Below are positions 37,754 to 50,200 of a stretch of 64,000 bases of DNA, piece after piece (the first letter of the stretch is position 1; the number at the start of each line of letters is the position of its first letter). This DNA is from Amoebophrya sp. A120 (Eukaryota > Sar > Dinophyceae > Syndiniales > Amoebophryaceae). The stretch lies in NCBI GenBank assembly GCA_905178155.1, contig CAJINV010000001.1, positions 6,951,794-7,015,793 on the forward strand. The letters are read 5' to 3'. Both the position numbers and the translations under genes were made by a program. The notes beneath the pieces were generated by a model. The model was not told the origin of the DNA. It did not search any database and saw only the letters and a program-made list of their open reading frames with translations.

Positions 37754-39517
37754 CTACATATGCATCCGCGAAAACACTTCAGCATTTTTTGCCAGTTGCT
37801 GTGCTAACCCAGCACTCAGGCCTTCATTCTCAGTCCCCCTCTCTGCAACAAGCTGCAAGAGTCGTCCCTGATCTGCGGTTCTTGTGTACTTGAGGAATTG
37901 CGAGTCCTTTCCCCCCTCCAAAACTTTTCCGTCCGGAAAAACGTGCGTGCTCGCCGCAAGAAGCAGCGTGATCTCCTCCTCAAGTGACAGCGAAGTCTTG
38001 AAGTCCTGTGTGTGCAACGCCGTCGCCACCTGCGTCATCAGCCGCTGGTGCGTTTGATCCTCGGCAGAGCCACCTGTCGTCGATCCACTACTATCCAAAG
38101 CCGACGCTAAATTCAACCGCAGGTGCCCCGCAATTTTCTGCAGTATCCGCGAACGCTGCAGGTGGCCTTGGTGGGATCCCAAACCGAACCGCGTCAAGCT
38201 CCGCCGGCAGTCAAGTCGATCTGGATGGCCCGTGGTACCGAGCCACAAGTGGCCGTCTGTCAAGCTTTGCAGCTCCTGAACCTGATTCGCTTCGTGCACT
38301 GAGCGGTTCAAAACTAGTAAGAGAGACACGCTCCCGGTACCTTCACCGCGTAAGTTTGCCGCGCGTTCGGTCACCTCCGCGAAAAACATTCGCCTGCTCT
38401 CCGGCGGCGCCTCTGCCTTCTGCGACTGCAAGGCAAAGGGCTCCATTTGCTCGTCGGATGGTGTCAGAGCAGCAGCGGCCTCAGTCTGCGCATTATCTCC
38501 GCTTGCAACGGTACCTGCGAGGTGAAATCGCGATGGAATGTCATCGATCCTGAAAATCACACGAACAGAACATTGGTTACTATCCATAGGCTAAAACCTA
38601 AGGGAATGAGGAACACAAAAGCTCCTACCTGTCATCGTTGGTGCGGTTGGGTCTAGATCGTCCTGCCACGGAGCCTCCGCTTCTGCCTGCTTTCCCACAT
38701 AGGTATGTGCAGTGTGGCTAGTTCTTGCTAATATAGCCTCTTCTTTTTCTGCACGTCGCTGCTGCCCAGAGCGCCACTCCTCTACAAAGACTCCCATATC
38801 CAAAACGCACAGAACGTCTAAGCCTTCATCTTGCGCGACTGCTTCCGCGTGCGCGAGCGCCTGCCAACACTCGTTCACAGTGACAGACTTTTCCAGTTTC
38901 GCGTCGTTTGACGTAGAGTGTTCGCAATGGAAAACATAATTTACAACTTCGTCCACCGAACCGCTGCTTGTGCATCCGTTCACCAGACCCTCGACAAACG
39001 CAGCGATGTTCGTATCTGATTCGTGCACACAAAGCATGGACCCCCCTTGTCCGAGCGGCGCTAGGGCATCTACGCTCAAAATTCCTGTGTGCAAGGTCTT
39101 CTGCAATCGGTCCCGTTGCTGCATGGTGCGTGGCGCCCGGAGCTGGGTGTAGGAAGCTCGCTGCTTAATTCGTGACGAGGATGCCGACAACTGATCGCCC
39201 GAACATCTTACCGCTGCTGAGGAAGAGGATGAGGCGGACTCAAGCGATTGTCGCTTGTCTTGCCGCCCGGCAGACGTTGCACCAAAAATTTTCGACGGCG
39301 CTGATTCATTCTTCGGGTTGGGAAGTGTTGCGTCCTGAGGTGCAGTGTCCGCAGCGTCTCCTGATATTCCTCCTACCCTTGTCCCACTCGATGGAGGTGT
39401 CTTCTCAGTCACTGGCACTGTCTCTTTCAAGGACGACACTGAAGCAGAGCAGAACGCTCTGTCTCGAAGGTGCGCGAGTCCTTGCCGGGAGAGCCGCAGT
39501 ACTGGACGGCGCAACAT
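37754..39517 (-). CDS. Degenerate mitochondrial F1-ATPase alpha-subunit homologue
   Basis: Two exons, 38629-39517 and 37754-38514, with a 114-bp GT-AG intron: 1650 bases, 549 aa, close to the length of a normal alpha precursor. The N-terminus (MLRRPVLRLSRQGLAHL) looks like a mitochondrial presequence. The alpha-subunit signature is clear: HTGILSVDALAPLGQGG aligns with the segment before the P-loop. AEVTERAANL, SLTDGHLWL, RRSLTRFGLGS and SRILQKIAGHLRLNLAS align in order with the SRLLERAAK, SITDGQIFL, VSRVGSAAQ and MKQVAGTMKLELAQ regions. The P-loop itself is gone: where GDRQTGKT belongs the sequence reads HESDTNIA. The Arg of the arginine-finger loop is kept (LTRFG). The N-terminal beta-barrel region is replaced by Ser-rich sequence. 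So it cannot bind nucleotide in the usual way. It is a divergent structural alpha or a pseudo-ATPase paralogue. Confidence 0.75.
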
Positions 39518-39933
39518 CTTTTTGAGGCTAGGCAAATAAATGACGTCGAACCTCTGTCTTCTCCACGAGGCCTTACTCAAAGATCAAAACGATCAAAACT
39601 TACGCAAAAAAAAACGTGACCCGGTTCAGAGAGATCTCTTTTCGTTTGTTTTCAGCTTCTCGTTGACATCAAAAAAAAACACCGCCATCGCAATTTGTTG
39701 AGTTTCAGCAATTGGTTTCCGAGCAACACAAGTGAAACAGAGAACCGGATCGCGTTGCCTCAATTTATCGAAGAACCAGGACTGTTCCAAGAAGTAGAAC
39801 ACCAGCATGGGCACGATAGAATCGTCGTCGTGTTCATTGACATCTACATGCCAGATGTGTACTTATGTTGTCATAGAAGAACCTATGTGGATTATGTGAA
39901 CATGTTTTCGCGTTGAGAAAAGCTACACAAATT
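39518..39933. other. Intergenic region
   Basis: About 415 bp between the F1-alpha-like start and the Rab stop. A-rich and T-rich runs; no supported frame, repeat or RNA. Nothing seen. Confidence 0.6.
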
Positions 39934-40809
39934 CTATCTCTTCGAGAGTATGTCTTGGTATATTCTGTTCGCCAGGGTCGCAAACACGGTGTTGACGCCC
40001 TCCCCGGTTTTCGCCGAAGCTTTCGTGAACAGCATGCCCTGCTCTGTGCACCACGCGCGAGCCTGCTCGGCATCCGTTCCGGTGGCCTCGCCGGTCGGTT
40101 CTACGTCAGCCTTGTTTGCGACCACGCCGAGACAGACGTTTTCGGGACCCTTGTTGCGTAGTTCGTCGACCCAGTATCGGACGGCCTCCCATGAAGCACC
40201 GTCGTTGTGGTCGTAGCTGCGTTGGGAAAAGATTGTTCAAATCCGATTTCAATGCTATCATGAAAATCAATTTTCAAGAATCACTCACTTTCACACACAT
40301 CACCAGAAAAAAATGTGAAAAAATCTGGCAATACACTATGAGCGCTCCGAGAGCGTCGCGATAGTATAGTGGCGCCATGGCTCGAAACCGCTCTTGGCCG
40401 CCAGTATCCCATATGTGAAGTTTCAGTTGCTGCCCGTCGGGTAGCCTTATCATCTGCTGCAGAAAGGCAGCTCCTATTGTTACCTGCGAGGAGACATCAG
40501 TTTTGGATTCATCCGACTTCGGGCCTTATTCCTTTTTTTTAGCGAGTGATTGTGCTGCTTGAGCAGCTGCACTGCACGTTTTTTATCCGCCAGACATATC
40601 TATGATTTTCAAGAAAAGTTAAGTACCTCATGAAAAGGCGAAAAGCGTCCCTGGCAGTATCTTAGTGCGAGCGACGACTTCCCGACTCCGCTATCTCCTA
40701 AGAGAACTATTTTCGCCTCTAGAGAATTTGGTCGCCGCTGCTCCTCGTCCCGCAGCTGAGGCCCTTGGCCGCTTGGCGACTGCAAGGGTCTGGATTGCTC
40801 GCAACCCAT
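39934..40809 (-). CDS. Rab5-family small GTPase of the N-acylated ARA6/Rab5B type
   Basis: Endosomal GTPase. Three exons, 40627-40809, 40335-40483 and 39934-40216, with GT-AG introns of 143 and 118 bp; 204 aa. It starts MGCEQS, a combined N-myristoylation (Gly2) and palmitoylation (Cys3) signal. It ends DILSKR with no C-terminal prenylation cysteines. That swap of lipid anchors is the mark of plant ARA6 and the apicomplexan Rab5B. The GTP-binding motifs are complete: GDSGVGKSSL (P-loop), the switch I Thr in VTIGAAF, DTGGQERF (Gly where most Rabs have Ala), NKAD and ASAKTGEG. Expected to act in early-endosome or vacuolar traffic on the cytosolic membrane face. Confidence 0.92.
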
Positions 40810-41587
40810 AGCTCCAGCTCTAACCCGGGTTCGCTTGCAGAGGATGCAACAGCTGGTCAGAAAGCAGGTATGACAATCTGCGTTTGGAAGACGGGCGATA
40901 CGCGTATTTTAAGGCTGCACATTCTGAATCACACTATCATGGTGCTATTGCTGTAACTGTTTTGTCTCTAGGTGGGAAGATATGAAAAAACTCACTCTGT
41001 GAAACTCTGAGTACTCGTGGTCTGTCGCGAAAATAGAGTCGAAAAGTGTCATGACATCCGGCAACACCACAAACTCACTGCAACAGCAAAAAAAGGATCA
41101 GGATAAATATTCAAACCTCGGCGTCAAGGATGGAAACAGAGACAAAAAGGTGTCTCACATTCGCACATTTCGCGGCACACAGAGGCAAAATGGTAGATCC
41201 TTACAGTATCTTTACTTTTTAGAGAACACTCCATGCAGAGGAGCTCATCTCACATCTCTCCGCACGCCACCCTGTGGTGATATATGACTACCTATCAGAT
41301 TTTTCTTCGGGTCACCCACAGTCTGCATTGCGCTCGATGAGTTGACAAAATCTTATTCGTGACGTTCACTTTCATCGAAACACGATCTGCGAAAAACCGG
41401 TCATCTGTTCTCCTAGCTTTCGCCACCGTAAACATTCATTATTACGCAATAGAAGCCGGCGGTCTCGGCGCAAACTTGTGTGGCACTAGCAAAAAGGACC
41501 TCAGCAAAAAGCTTGTACCCACCGGAAACGACAAAAATCACACAAACTAAAATCAAAAAATCTTATCTGGTTATTGGAGCCGGTAAG
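40810..41587. other. Intergenic region
   Basis: About 0.78 kb between the Rab start and the oxidoreductase stop. Mixed composition, short plus-strand frames without motif. Nothing supported. Confidence 0.6.
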
Positions 41588-43296
41588 TCACAGCTTCGAC
41601 GACGTTAATAGCGAATGCGTCAACCCATTGGTTGGCGCTCCCCGCTGTCCAACTCCGCTCGGGTCGGATCCCCGGGTGAAACTGAAGTGGATAACGTCGT
41701 CGTCGTAGTAGGTAAGGAAAATGGACCGCTTGTAATGGCAACTTTGTCGAGCGGCTTCCGCTAGCATCGTCGCGAGCATTGCATCCTTTCGACTTACCTT
41801 GTTCTCGGACTTCGTACCTGTACGATTTCTTTCGAGAGCGGTGATCTAGCCTGTGCATATTACTGGAGATCTTTGTCATTTTTTTACCTTCGCATGACCG
41901 CAACGAACACACCTGCCCCAGCATCACTTAATACCGTTGCACGTCGCCAGGAAACTAGCCACTTCGTTCGCGTAGGCCGTGCGAAAGCGCTCTATCGGCG
42001 AAACGCTGCCCACGTCTTCAATGTGCCCTGCGGTGGTGGCGAGCGTGTAGGACGTCTGCCTCGGGTAGTCCACGCGTGCGCAGTTGCCGTTGCTCCCGAA
42101 AACCTCACACCGCTGGTCGTAGCCGTAAGCGGAGAGGCGGGAAAACTCGAGAAAAGCAACCTGAAGTTGGTGTTAGTTTTGCCGAAAATTACCCGGGGCA
42201 GATTTAGTAGCATCCATTATCGGCATCTTCCCCGAAAAGCTCTCATGCAAAAATCTTATAGACTACCAATCCGCTCTTGTAGCGCATGGTGATGGAAGCC
42301 GTGTCGTGGATATTCAGCGACTCCAGTTCCTTAGTTACCGACTGCCCCGTCGCGTAGATTTCTACTGGATCCTCGTCGAGAATTGACCGAATAAAGTCGA
42401 TATCATGCACCGCCAGGTCGTGAAACGGGCAGCCGCCCTGCTTCATAAACTCGATGCTCGGACAGGGGTAGTCGCGGAACACGGTGTGAATTGTGACCAT
42501 GCGCTCGCCTAGCTCGCCCGAGCGGACAAGGGAAGCGACCTAGGGATTCGGATTCATTAATGTTATGATAAGCATATACAACACCTTCCACGTCTCAACG
42601 TGCGCCTATCCATGCACCGCTGTAGCATGAAAAGAGTATAAACCTTTATCGCGGGGGAAATAACAAAAAAACTCACCTTCTGATAGCTGGGGTCAAACCG
42701 GCGCTGAAACGAGCAGAACAAATGGACTCCGTGCTGTTCCGCTATGCAATGCAAAAGCATCGCACTAGTATAAATTGCGTGACAAATTAGCCCAGCATTA
42801 CAAATTTAATTTGTAATCCTGATTTACCTTGAAAAGGGGATTTGTAATGCAGAAATGCAATTACTACGAGTACGAGACATTTTCACAGGATATCCGCCGT
42901 CTCGTAGCAAATCCGGATGTCTTCGGCGTTGCTGCAGACCGGTTTCTCCACGGCCACGTGCTTCTTGTTTTCCAAAGCAACCAGTATGACCTCCATGTGA
43001 AAGGGCGTCGGCACGCAAATCCAAACCGCGTCAAACTCCACTTTCGGATCCCGCAAAACGGCGGTCAGCGTTTCAAAAACCGGAACCGAGTGCTTCTTCC
43101 CCCGCTTCGACCCCAATTCGTGATTGACATCGACGATGGCTGCCAGCCTGCTGTCCGGCCTCCTCGCTAGCTCCTCCAAGCGCATGTCCCCCATGCGACC
43201 GAGCCCAACCAGTGCCACCCGCAGGGGATTGTCCTCATTGAACAAGAGAGGCACTGGTGGGCTCGAGCTGGAACTACTGCTGCCACCGCCTGCCAT
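41588..43296 (-). CDS. Gfo/Idh/MocA-family NAD(P)-dependent oxidoreductase, inositol 2-dehydrogenase-like
   Basis: Five exons: 42893-43296, 42677-42737, 42267-42539, 41935-42160 and 41588-41817. One introner and three GT-AG introns (137, 106 and 117 bp) separate them; 1194 bases, 397 aa. Family motifs in order: the Rossmann turn VALVGLGRMG; CVPTPFH; the catalytic-lysine motif VAVEKPVCSN; FCSFQRRFDPSY; GGCPFHDLAVHDIDF (catalytic Asp and His); YGYDQRCEVFGSNG; and RKDAMLATMLAEAARQS. The best match by eye is myo-inositol 2-dehydrogenase, but the substrate cannot be fixed from sequence. I start at MAGGGSSSS. An in-frame extension upstream and a possible acceptor near 43325 mean a 5' exon cannot be excluded. 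The last 45 residues fit the family poorly. Confidence 0.88.
42743..42892 (-). mobile_element. Short degenerate introner element in the oxidoreductase gene
   Basis: 150-bp insertion with weakly matching inverted ends (TATGCAATGCAAAAGC at the left, TTTTCACAGGATA at the right). It has a perfect 5-bp duplication, TCCGC, at 42738-42742 and 42893-42897. Excision with one copy joins CYETAE to QHGVHLF in frame. It is the smallest and most diverged of the set, perhaps an old insertion or an internally deleted one. An internal GGATTACAAATTAAATTTGTAATGC-like palindrome lies near 42800-42825. Confidence 0.8.
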
Positions 43297-44227
43297 CTTG
43301 TACTTGTTTTGCAATTCGAAGTTTCTAGAATGAAAAAGCACAACTCAGTCACAAGCGGCCGGGCAAAAACTTAGTTGTCCGAGCTTTGCTTTTCTTTTTC
43401 TTCTTTCATCTTCGCAAATCTGTACGGCGCCGACGCAAAACCGAGAGTGATACATCCATGCGAACTTCGAAGCATACTACTTGACTCTCGCACCGAAAGA
43501 AGCGATCCTTTTCCTTTAGCGAGCGATTGGAGGCGAACAGAGACAAAAGTTTCTGCTATGCATGGCGCGTAGATGTGTCGGGCACGGAGTAGAGAACGAG
43601 TCAAGTGCTATTAGCTTGCTCTTAATTTCGTACTGCAAACATTTGAAGTTCAAGAAAGCTATCAGATTCATCGTCATGTGTAGTAGTAGAGAGACTTCGA
43701 AATAGAAACGAATCATGGAAATCATGCATTTAAAAGTAACAAAGCTCAAAGGTGCACTTGCGAAAAGCGCACGTCTGCAGCACGCTTCCGCCCGCTACCC
43801 GTAAAAAGCGCCAGCGTAGTTGACAAATTTCAAGGCAGGGGTGACTGCAGTGCATTTTTGTCTAGAAATCTCAACCTAGAATACCGATCTCTGCTAGTAC
43901 AAATCATTGCTGTGAAAGTAAAGCAAAAGTAAGCTTCAGACACCGATCTGCTAGGCGTTGTGAGCGAATCACGACCCTAGAAGACGCGTGCTATAGGTTT
44001 AAGATTCAATATCTGCTATTTTGTTTCAGTAGAAAACACCAACGAAAGATTTCGATTTGTTTGTTTGAATTAGAATTAGGAAAAGTAACTGTGTCTAGGT
44101 TTGAAAACCATAGGTAAACGAGACATTCTGCAATTAGAAGTTCTTTCTCTGCGTTAAATGACTTAGTCTGTGTTAAACATTTTCAACAAGTATTTGTTTT
44201 TTTTTCTGCAGCAACCACGGTGCGCGC
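43297..44227. other. Intergenic region
   Basis: About 0.93 kb between the oxidoreductase start and the dynein stop. AT-rich with an oligo-T run near 44195. It should contain the dynein 3' untranslated region and the oxidoreductase promoter. No motif stands out. Confidence 0.6.
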
Positions 44228-47200
44228 TTACGAGTTGTCGTTGAGCATGCAGGCGACCGACTGCAGAACCCACAGCGACGGATGCACCTCGGTGTGTAAG
44301 TTTGCCTCAAACACCAGTCCGACACCCATGGCATTCCTGCGCAGCTGCGTGATGTACACCGGTGTTGGCAAACTGTTCCGCAACTTCAGCCTGTTTGCCT
44401 CGACCGGAATAATCTTCACCAAAGGCATCTGTTCCACCAGCACCTTCGGCAACTGCCGCGCCAAGCAGCCGTTCTGCAGGTCCCACCTGGCGCCCTCGAT
44501 GTACATGCCCTCAACGAAGGTGCCGTCCTCCATGGGGGCGTCGACTTGCGCCTTGTCGGTGAACTTGGTCACTTCCGTGTACATGGTACACTTATCCAGC
44601 GCCCACCCCTTCTTCCTACACGTCGTCTGCACCAAAGAGGACAACAGAGATTCTGGGATGTGCAGTCCCGACAGCCAGAAGACCCACGGGTCGCCCTCTT
44701 TCGCCCACGTGTCGTATTGAAGAAACCTCTTGGAGTAGTGGTCCATCCAGCTCCCGAGCGGCTTCTCCGTTTGCGGTGCCAGCTTCGCCCACATCGTGGG
44801 TAGGAACCCGTTGAAGAGGCTGGACCCGAGCTCGTCCAGCGCCTGCGACATACCGATCTCACCCTTTAACGCGCGCTTCAGATCCTTCAAAGACGCGTAC
44901 ATCCGGTTCGTCAACGCGTTCATGCGCTCCATTTCCTGCATCAGAACGACCTCGTTCGGCGTTGGCACGTCGTCCTTGATGAATTTCAGGTCGTCGTCCG
45001 GAATGCGCTTCAGAATGTCGTTCGCGATCTTGGCGATGTAGTCGTCTTTGCTCATCCCGCCGTCGCTGCCGCCGCTTCCGGTCTCCATGGCGAGCAGGCC
45101 GAACCAGATCTCCTTGGCGGCGTTGGTGAAATAGTTGATCTCGGCGTTCGGGTGCAGACCAAAGACACCTGTGCATCGGAACAACATTTTTGGAAAATAA
45201 AATCATGATCGCTCGACGGATTAGAAGAAAAAGCAAGTAGAGGCCGGAATAAGTCAGACAAAAACCAAAGAGCATTTTTATCAAAAACATACCATACCTG
45301 GACTCTGCGAGATCGGGAGCGCCAAGATGTGCGTCATGAAGTCCGCATGGTCCCCCTCCATGGGACACGTGTACTCGAAGCCGTCTTTGCTGAAGAAAAA
45401 GGGCACATTGTCGTCGAAGAGGAAGTCGCCCATGTAGTCCTCCAGATACGTATTCAGTACCCTCCTGTCGTAGTTGTCCGTCACACGCCCGCCGTACATG
45501 GCTTCACCGATGAGATACCTTAACGTGTCCCAGGGGATGACGGCGCCTTGGTCAAAGGATTTCTGCAGGTACAAAGCGGACAACTTGTTCGAAATCTTCA
45601 GATCCGATTCGTTAAAGTCGTAGGCGACGTTCCAACCGATCTTCCCGAACTTTCTCCTGTCCTGCACAATCGCGTGGAAGAAGGCGAGGACGTAGATGAG
45701 CGGCTTGAACGCCCAATGTGGGCACAAGGTCAGGTCCTCATCCGTCATCTTCGTGTAGGTTTGCTTCATGTTCAGTTTCAAACCGTCTGGCGGTTCGGTC
45801 ACGACCTTGAGGGATTTCTGCAGAATGCCCATCGGGAAGTCGTCGATCGGCATGGTGGTCAGCCACAGCCGGAAGTCCTTGTTCGGCTTCGTGATCCCCT
45901 CGAGAATTTTCTCCAGCGTCTTCAGCCACGACACCAGCAAGTGACAGTTCTGCAGAATCACCCACTGCCCGCGCTGCCACCCCGACTCGATGTTCGCGGC
46001 CGCGACCGGGCCCATGCCTTGACCGAGGGAGACGAAGCGGAACTTCGGCCCGACGAAACCCATCGCTTCCCCCAACTTCTGCAGATCCGACTGCGGATCC
46101 GCACCGGGGGACAAGACGAAGACAATCGGCGACCTTTCTGACGAAAGTGCGTAGATCTTGTCAAACGCCAATGACGGTGGCTGCACGAAGTAGTCGTACA
46201 GCCTCCACATGATGAAATTTTTCGTTGCGTTGATGATCCGATCCGGGCGGAAGCAGCGGATGATCAGCATCTGCTTGAAGGGGTCCAGTTCGCTGAACCC
46301 GCAGGGGAGGGTCTCCGACTCCGGGGTTTCCAAGTCGTACCACGCGCGCCACTCGCCGCCCTTGGAAATGATGTCGTCGCAGAGGGTTTTCATCGATGGA
46401 TCCAAGGTGGAGAGGAGTTCCAAATCCTTCCAAGCCCCTTCCGATATCCAGTTGTACGGGTTCTGCTTCTGCGGCTTCTCCAGGCTCGGGTTCCCCTTCA
46501 TGTAAAAGTCGAATTCCTTTTGCACCAGCTCGTCATCGCCCTTCATGATCATGGTGGTCATCTTGAAGGAGAAGAGGAGCTTGTGCTTCTCGAAAATCCC
46601 CATGCACGTGTAGTCGTACATCATTTGCGTGATCTTCTCCCTCAGATTTTTTAACCGGTTGTCCAGGATCCTGTCCGGTTTCGCCTCCGCAATCGCGTTG
46701 CTGAAAACTTCCAGGTAACTTCCCAGCGAGTACTCGTACATATTGGAAATCGCGACGAGTCCGCTCATCGTGAAGTAGAGAATCGAACCTCTTTTCGCGA
46801 CTTTCGTGTAACTCGATCGCGCTTTGTCGATTTCCACTGAAGTCAACGCCGCTGCAGCGAGCGATTCCCCGATCTCGATGGACTTTGCCTTCGCGGTGTT
46901 CAGGGTGTTGATTATCCTGAGTAAAAACGTCCCCACACCAGAGTCGGGATGGGAAATCTGCTAGACAAATCTGTCAGCTTTTGCTGTTGCGCATGACAAG
47001 TTTGGCCTCGTAGTGTAATCCTGTTTAGCTTCTTCAGCAGCATCGCAGATCTAGCACATCATGCTGATTCTAGCATCACAAATCCCAAAACACGACTAGA
47101 AACTGCTTCTCATGGATCTCCGCATGAGAAACATTTTCAGCATGCAGATTTGCATTACAACTCTGGGGTGGGGACGTTTTTACAAATGATATTGATCAAA

Positions 47201-50200
47201 TCCTCGTTATCCAGAATCGAGCCCTTACTGTTCGCGAGTTCCCTTAGCAAGGTGTCTTATCCTGAGTAAAAACGTCCCCACCCCAGAGATGTGATGCAGA
47301 TCTGCGAGCACAAGAGCGTTTGTAATGCGCGATCCCATGATGGGCAAAATCAATCGTGTTTTGGAACTTGTAATGCTGTAAACAGCATAAGGAGATCGAT
47401 TTGTTATGCGGCTTCCCTTGCTAAACTGCACTACACTACAGCCTGCAATTTGTCATGCGTGGTTCCCAAAACTTCAATGTTTGTGTTGCAAAATCCCCAT
47501 CTTGACTCTGGGGTGGGGACGTTTTTACTCAGGATATGTCTTCCAGCGTCTTCAGAATCTGCCGGTTGTCGCTCATTTGCTGCACCAGGGCTGCGCGTTG
47601 CGCCTCGAGGTCCGGCCTTTCGAATCCAACGACGACGTTCAGCAGCTGCGCGGCGAGCCCGTCGAGCGTGATGACGCAGTTCACGATCGAGACTTTGCCC
47701 ATCACTTCCGGCGTGTAGCTGGGGTTGGACAGCTTCGTACACAGGTTGAGCTGAAACGTCGGGGAAACTTCGAGCTCGCTGTCCCCGAGTTGCAGCATCT
47801 TCTGGCCGGAAACGATCGTGTAGGCTTTCTCCAAAACCGGGTCGATCATGGGGTCCAGTTCTTCGTCCAGGTTCTCGAACAAAAAGGGCTTTCCGTAGGT
47901 GATCGCCAGCTCGAGAAACTTGATGTAGTCGTCGTTGAAGGTCTTCACGGTCAACCCATTTTTCGCCTCCTTTTTCTTGATCCAGTTCACCGCCTGCATC
48001 TGCGGGTCAACGCACAGCGGGTAGCGGGCGCTACGGGTGACCAGAATACCTGAAATGTGATGTGTCATTGGGATTCTCTATTTCTGCGGGGTGCTGGTGC
48101 AGCTGAGAATGCATAATTTCACACTGCAAAAAACATGCAACAGAGAAAGCAAAATCCTGCGAAAATTTAGCCGATTAAACTTTTTCATTAATTATACCGT
48201 TCTGAATCGACAGTTCGTCCGCCGGCAGCCCGAAGCCGTTCCAGGCAGCGACCTCGACCTCACTCGTGAGCAAATCTTCCAGCCTGTATTTTTCGCTGAT
48301 CGGAATCTTGTTGTCCTTAATGTAGCCGTACCAGTCCACGTAGGCCATTTCCGTTCGGAATTCGTAGTTGAAGGGACCGGCGTAGGAGACAAAAGCGGCG
48401 TTGTTCAAGCAATCGCCGACTAACCTTGTCCTGATCTCCCCCTGCACCTCCAGGTCCGCAGTCCAGCGAACGCGTTCTCCCGCGAGACCGGTAATCAGCT
48501 GTGACGCGGCACCCAGACGCCGCTGCATCAAATCTGCTTCGTCCTTCAGTTCCTTCAGCTTCGCCGACTGCTCGGCCTCGTCAGCCTGCAGCTTGCCCAA
48601 GTTCTTGGACAACTCCTCCAGTTCCTCGTTGATGGCTTCCAGGTTGGCTTCCGCCTCTTCTTTCTGGTTCTGCAATTCCTTCACCAGTGCCTTCTTGGGC
48701 GCGACGGTCTTGGCAACGTCGTAGTACTTCGTCATCGCGAGCGTCTGTTTTTATTCAATAGGGTCGTGTAGACTTGCCTCTGGGTAAACAAGAACTTGAA
48801 CTACAAGACAGTTGATACTAAAACTTTCAGGTCGAGGCCGAACGTAAGAACGTAACAAACGTGCCATTTGAATCCAGAAAAAAATTCACTCGGAGTTGTC
48901 CGAGACTGACTATTCGAGGATGTTGCCAACTACGCGAACAAGTATACAACATCAAAGCCACTACATCAACATGAAAAAAGTCGTACCCACTGCAGAAGAC
49001 CGTAACCGGCCTTGGAAATGGTTTTCATCTTCGCGCCGTCGTTATCTACCAGAGTCTCCTTATCCGCGTTGAACACCACTCGGATTTGCTGGATCTGACG
49101 CTCCTTCATGTCATCCTTCGGGTAGGTTTGCAGGGAACGCAGGAACCCGGTATCTGACATCATCGCCTTCGCGCCCGCCCAGCCGTCTGCGGGGTTTTCC
49201 TTTCCCAGTGGTCTGAGAATCATGATGCACTTGGTCACCGCAGCGACCGCGGGTGGCGGGGTCGTGAATGCCTTCACCTCCGTGATGTCCTTTTTGTCGA
49301 GGTTCTCCAACGCTTCCGCCGCCGCGGCCAGCGCTGGCATTGCTGCCTGCAGCGCTTTATCAAATGCAAAAATGTCTGGGTCTGGAAACTTGTGATGCTA
49401 AAATGTGCATGATGAAAACACTTCCGAATGCAGTCCGGCGTGACAACTTCCCAAAACGCTTTCTCATAGGCAATCCGCATGAGAAACTGCGTCTATGCAT
49501 GACAAAAGAGGCTGCGACTTTTGTTGGTATATGCAATACAGATTTTCTAGGTTTGGAAAGCTAGCATTACAAGTTGCAATCCTCCAGACCCAGACATTTT
49601 TACAATCCATACGCTTGATCGGCGTCGGCCTTCTCCCGCACGATGACTTACTCCCATAACGCACCCCCTTGCTCACAAATGAAAAAACTCCGAAGGGATT
49701 CCGACGAGATTACGAAACTGCGAATGAGAATTGCTGCGGAGGGACTTGCCAAAAATGAGCTGAAGACCCTCCGCCCGCTCCTGATCGAACGGCCCGCCCC
49801 TGTGGCCGTTTTGCGATCGCGTTGGGCTCTGCCGCCTTTGCCATCACGGTCGACGAACAAGTAGATCGCAGAGAGCAAGTCCGTCGCTGCCATGGTCGTA
49901 GACCATAACTTTAGTAGCAGTCTAGTACGATCATAACTTTAGAAACAAACGCGCTGCTGTAACTTAAGAAACAGAGAGGACGCAAGTCGTAAATTATAAA
50001 GAAAAGCAACCGGCACGACCGAGATAGAAACAGGAAGGGACTGGGCGCAGATAGACGAGAGCAGGCGGGCCGTTCTGGTTTTCTCGCTTTCAGCGCGCGG
50101 GGGATTTAAGTGGGGAAAAGGCGAGCCGTATGGCTGTGATGCCGGGCGTGCGCACACCACCACAAAAGGCGTGCGCCCCACACCATCGGGGCTGCGTGTC

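Noticed and set aside
38515-38587. Acceptor near 38543 (TTTTCAG) as start of the second F1-alpha-like exon
   Set aside because: Its phase does not match the donor at 38628; the acceptor CTCGCAG at 38515 does, and the exon sum is then a multiple of three.
41888-41912. 25-base micro-exon in the oxidoreductase gene
   Set aside because: It has AG and GT borders but breaks the frame of the conserved C-terminal stretch. Direct joining of 41935 to 41817 keeps frame and family similarity.
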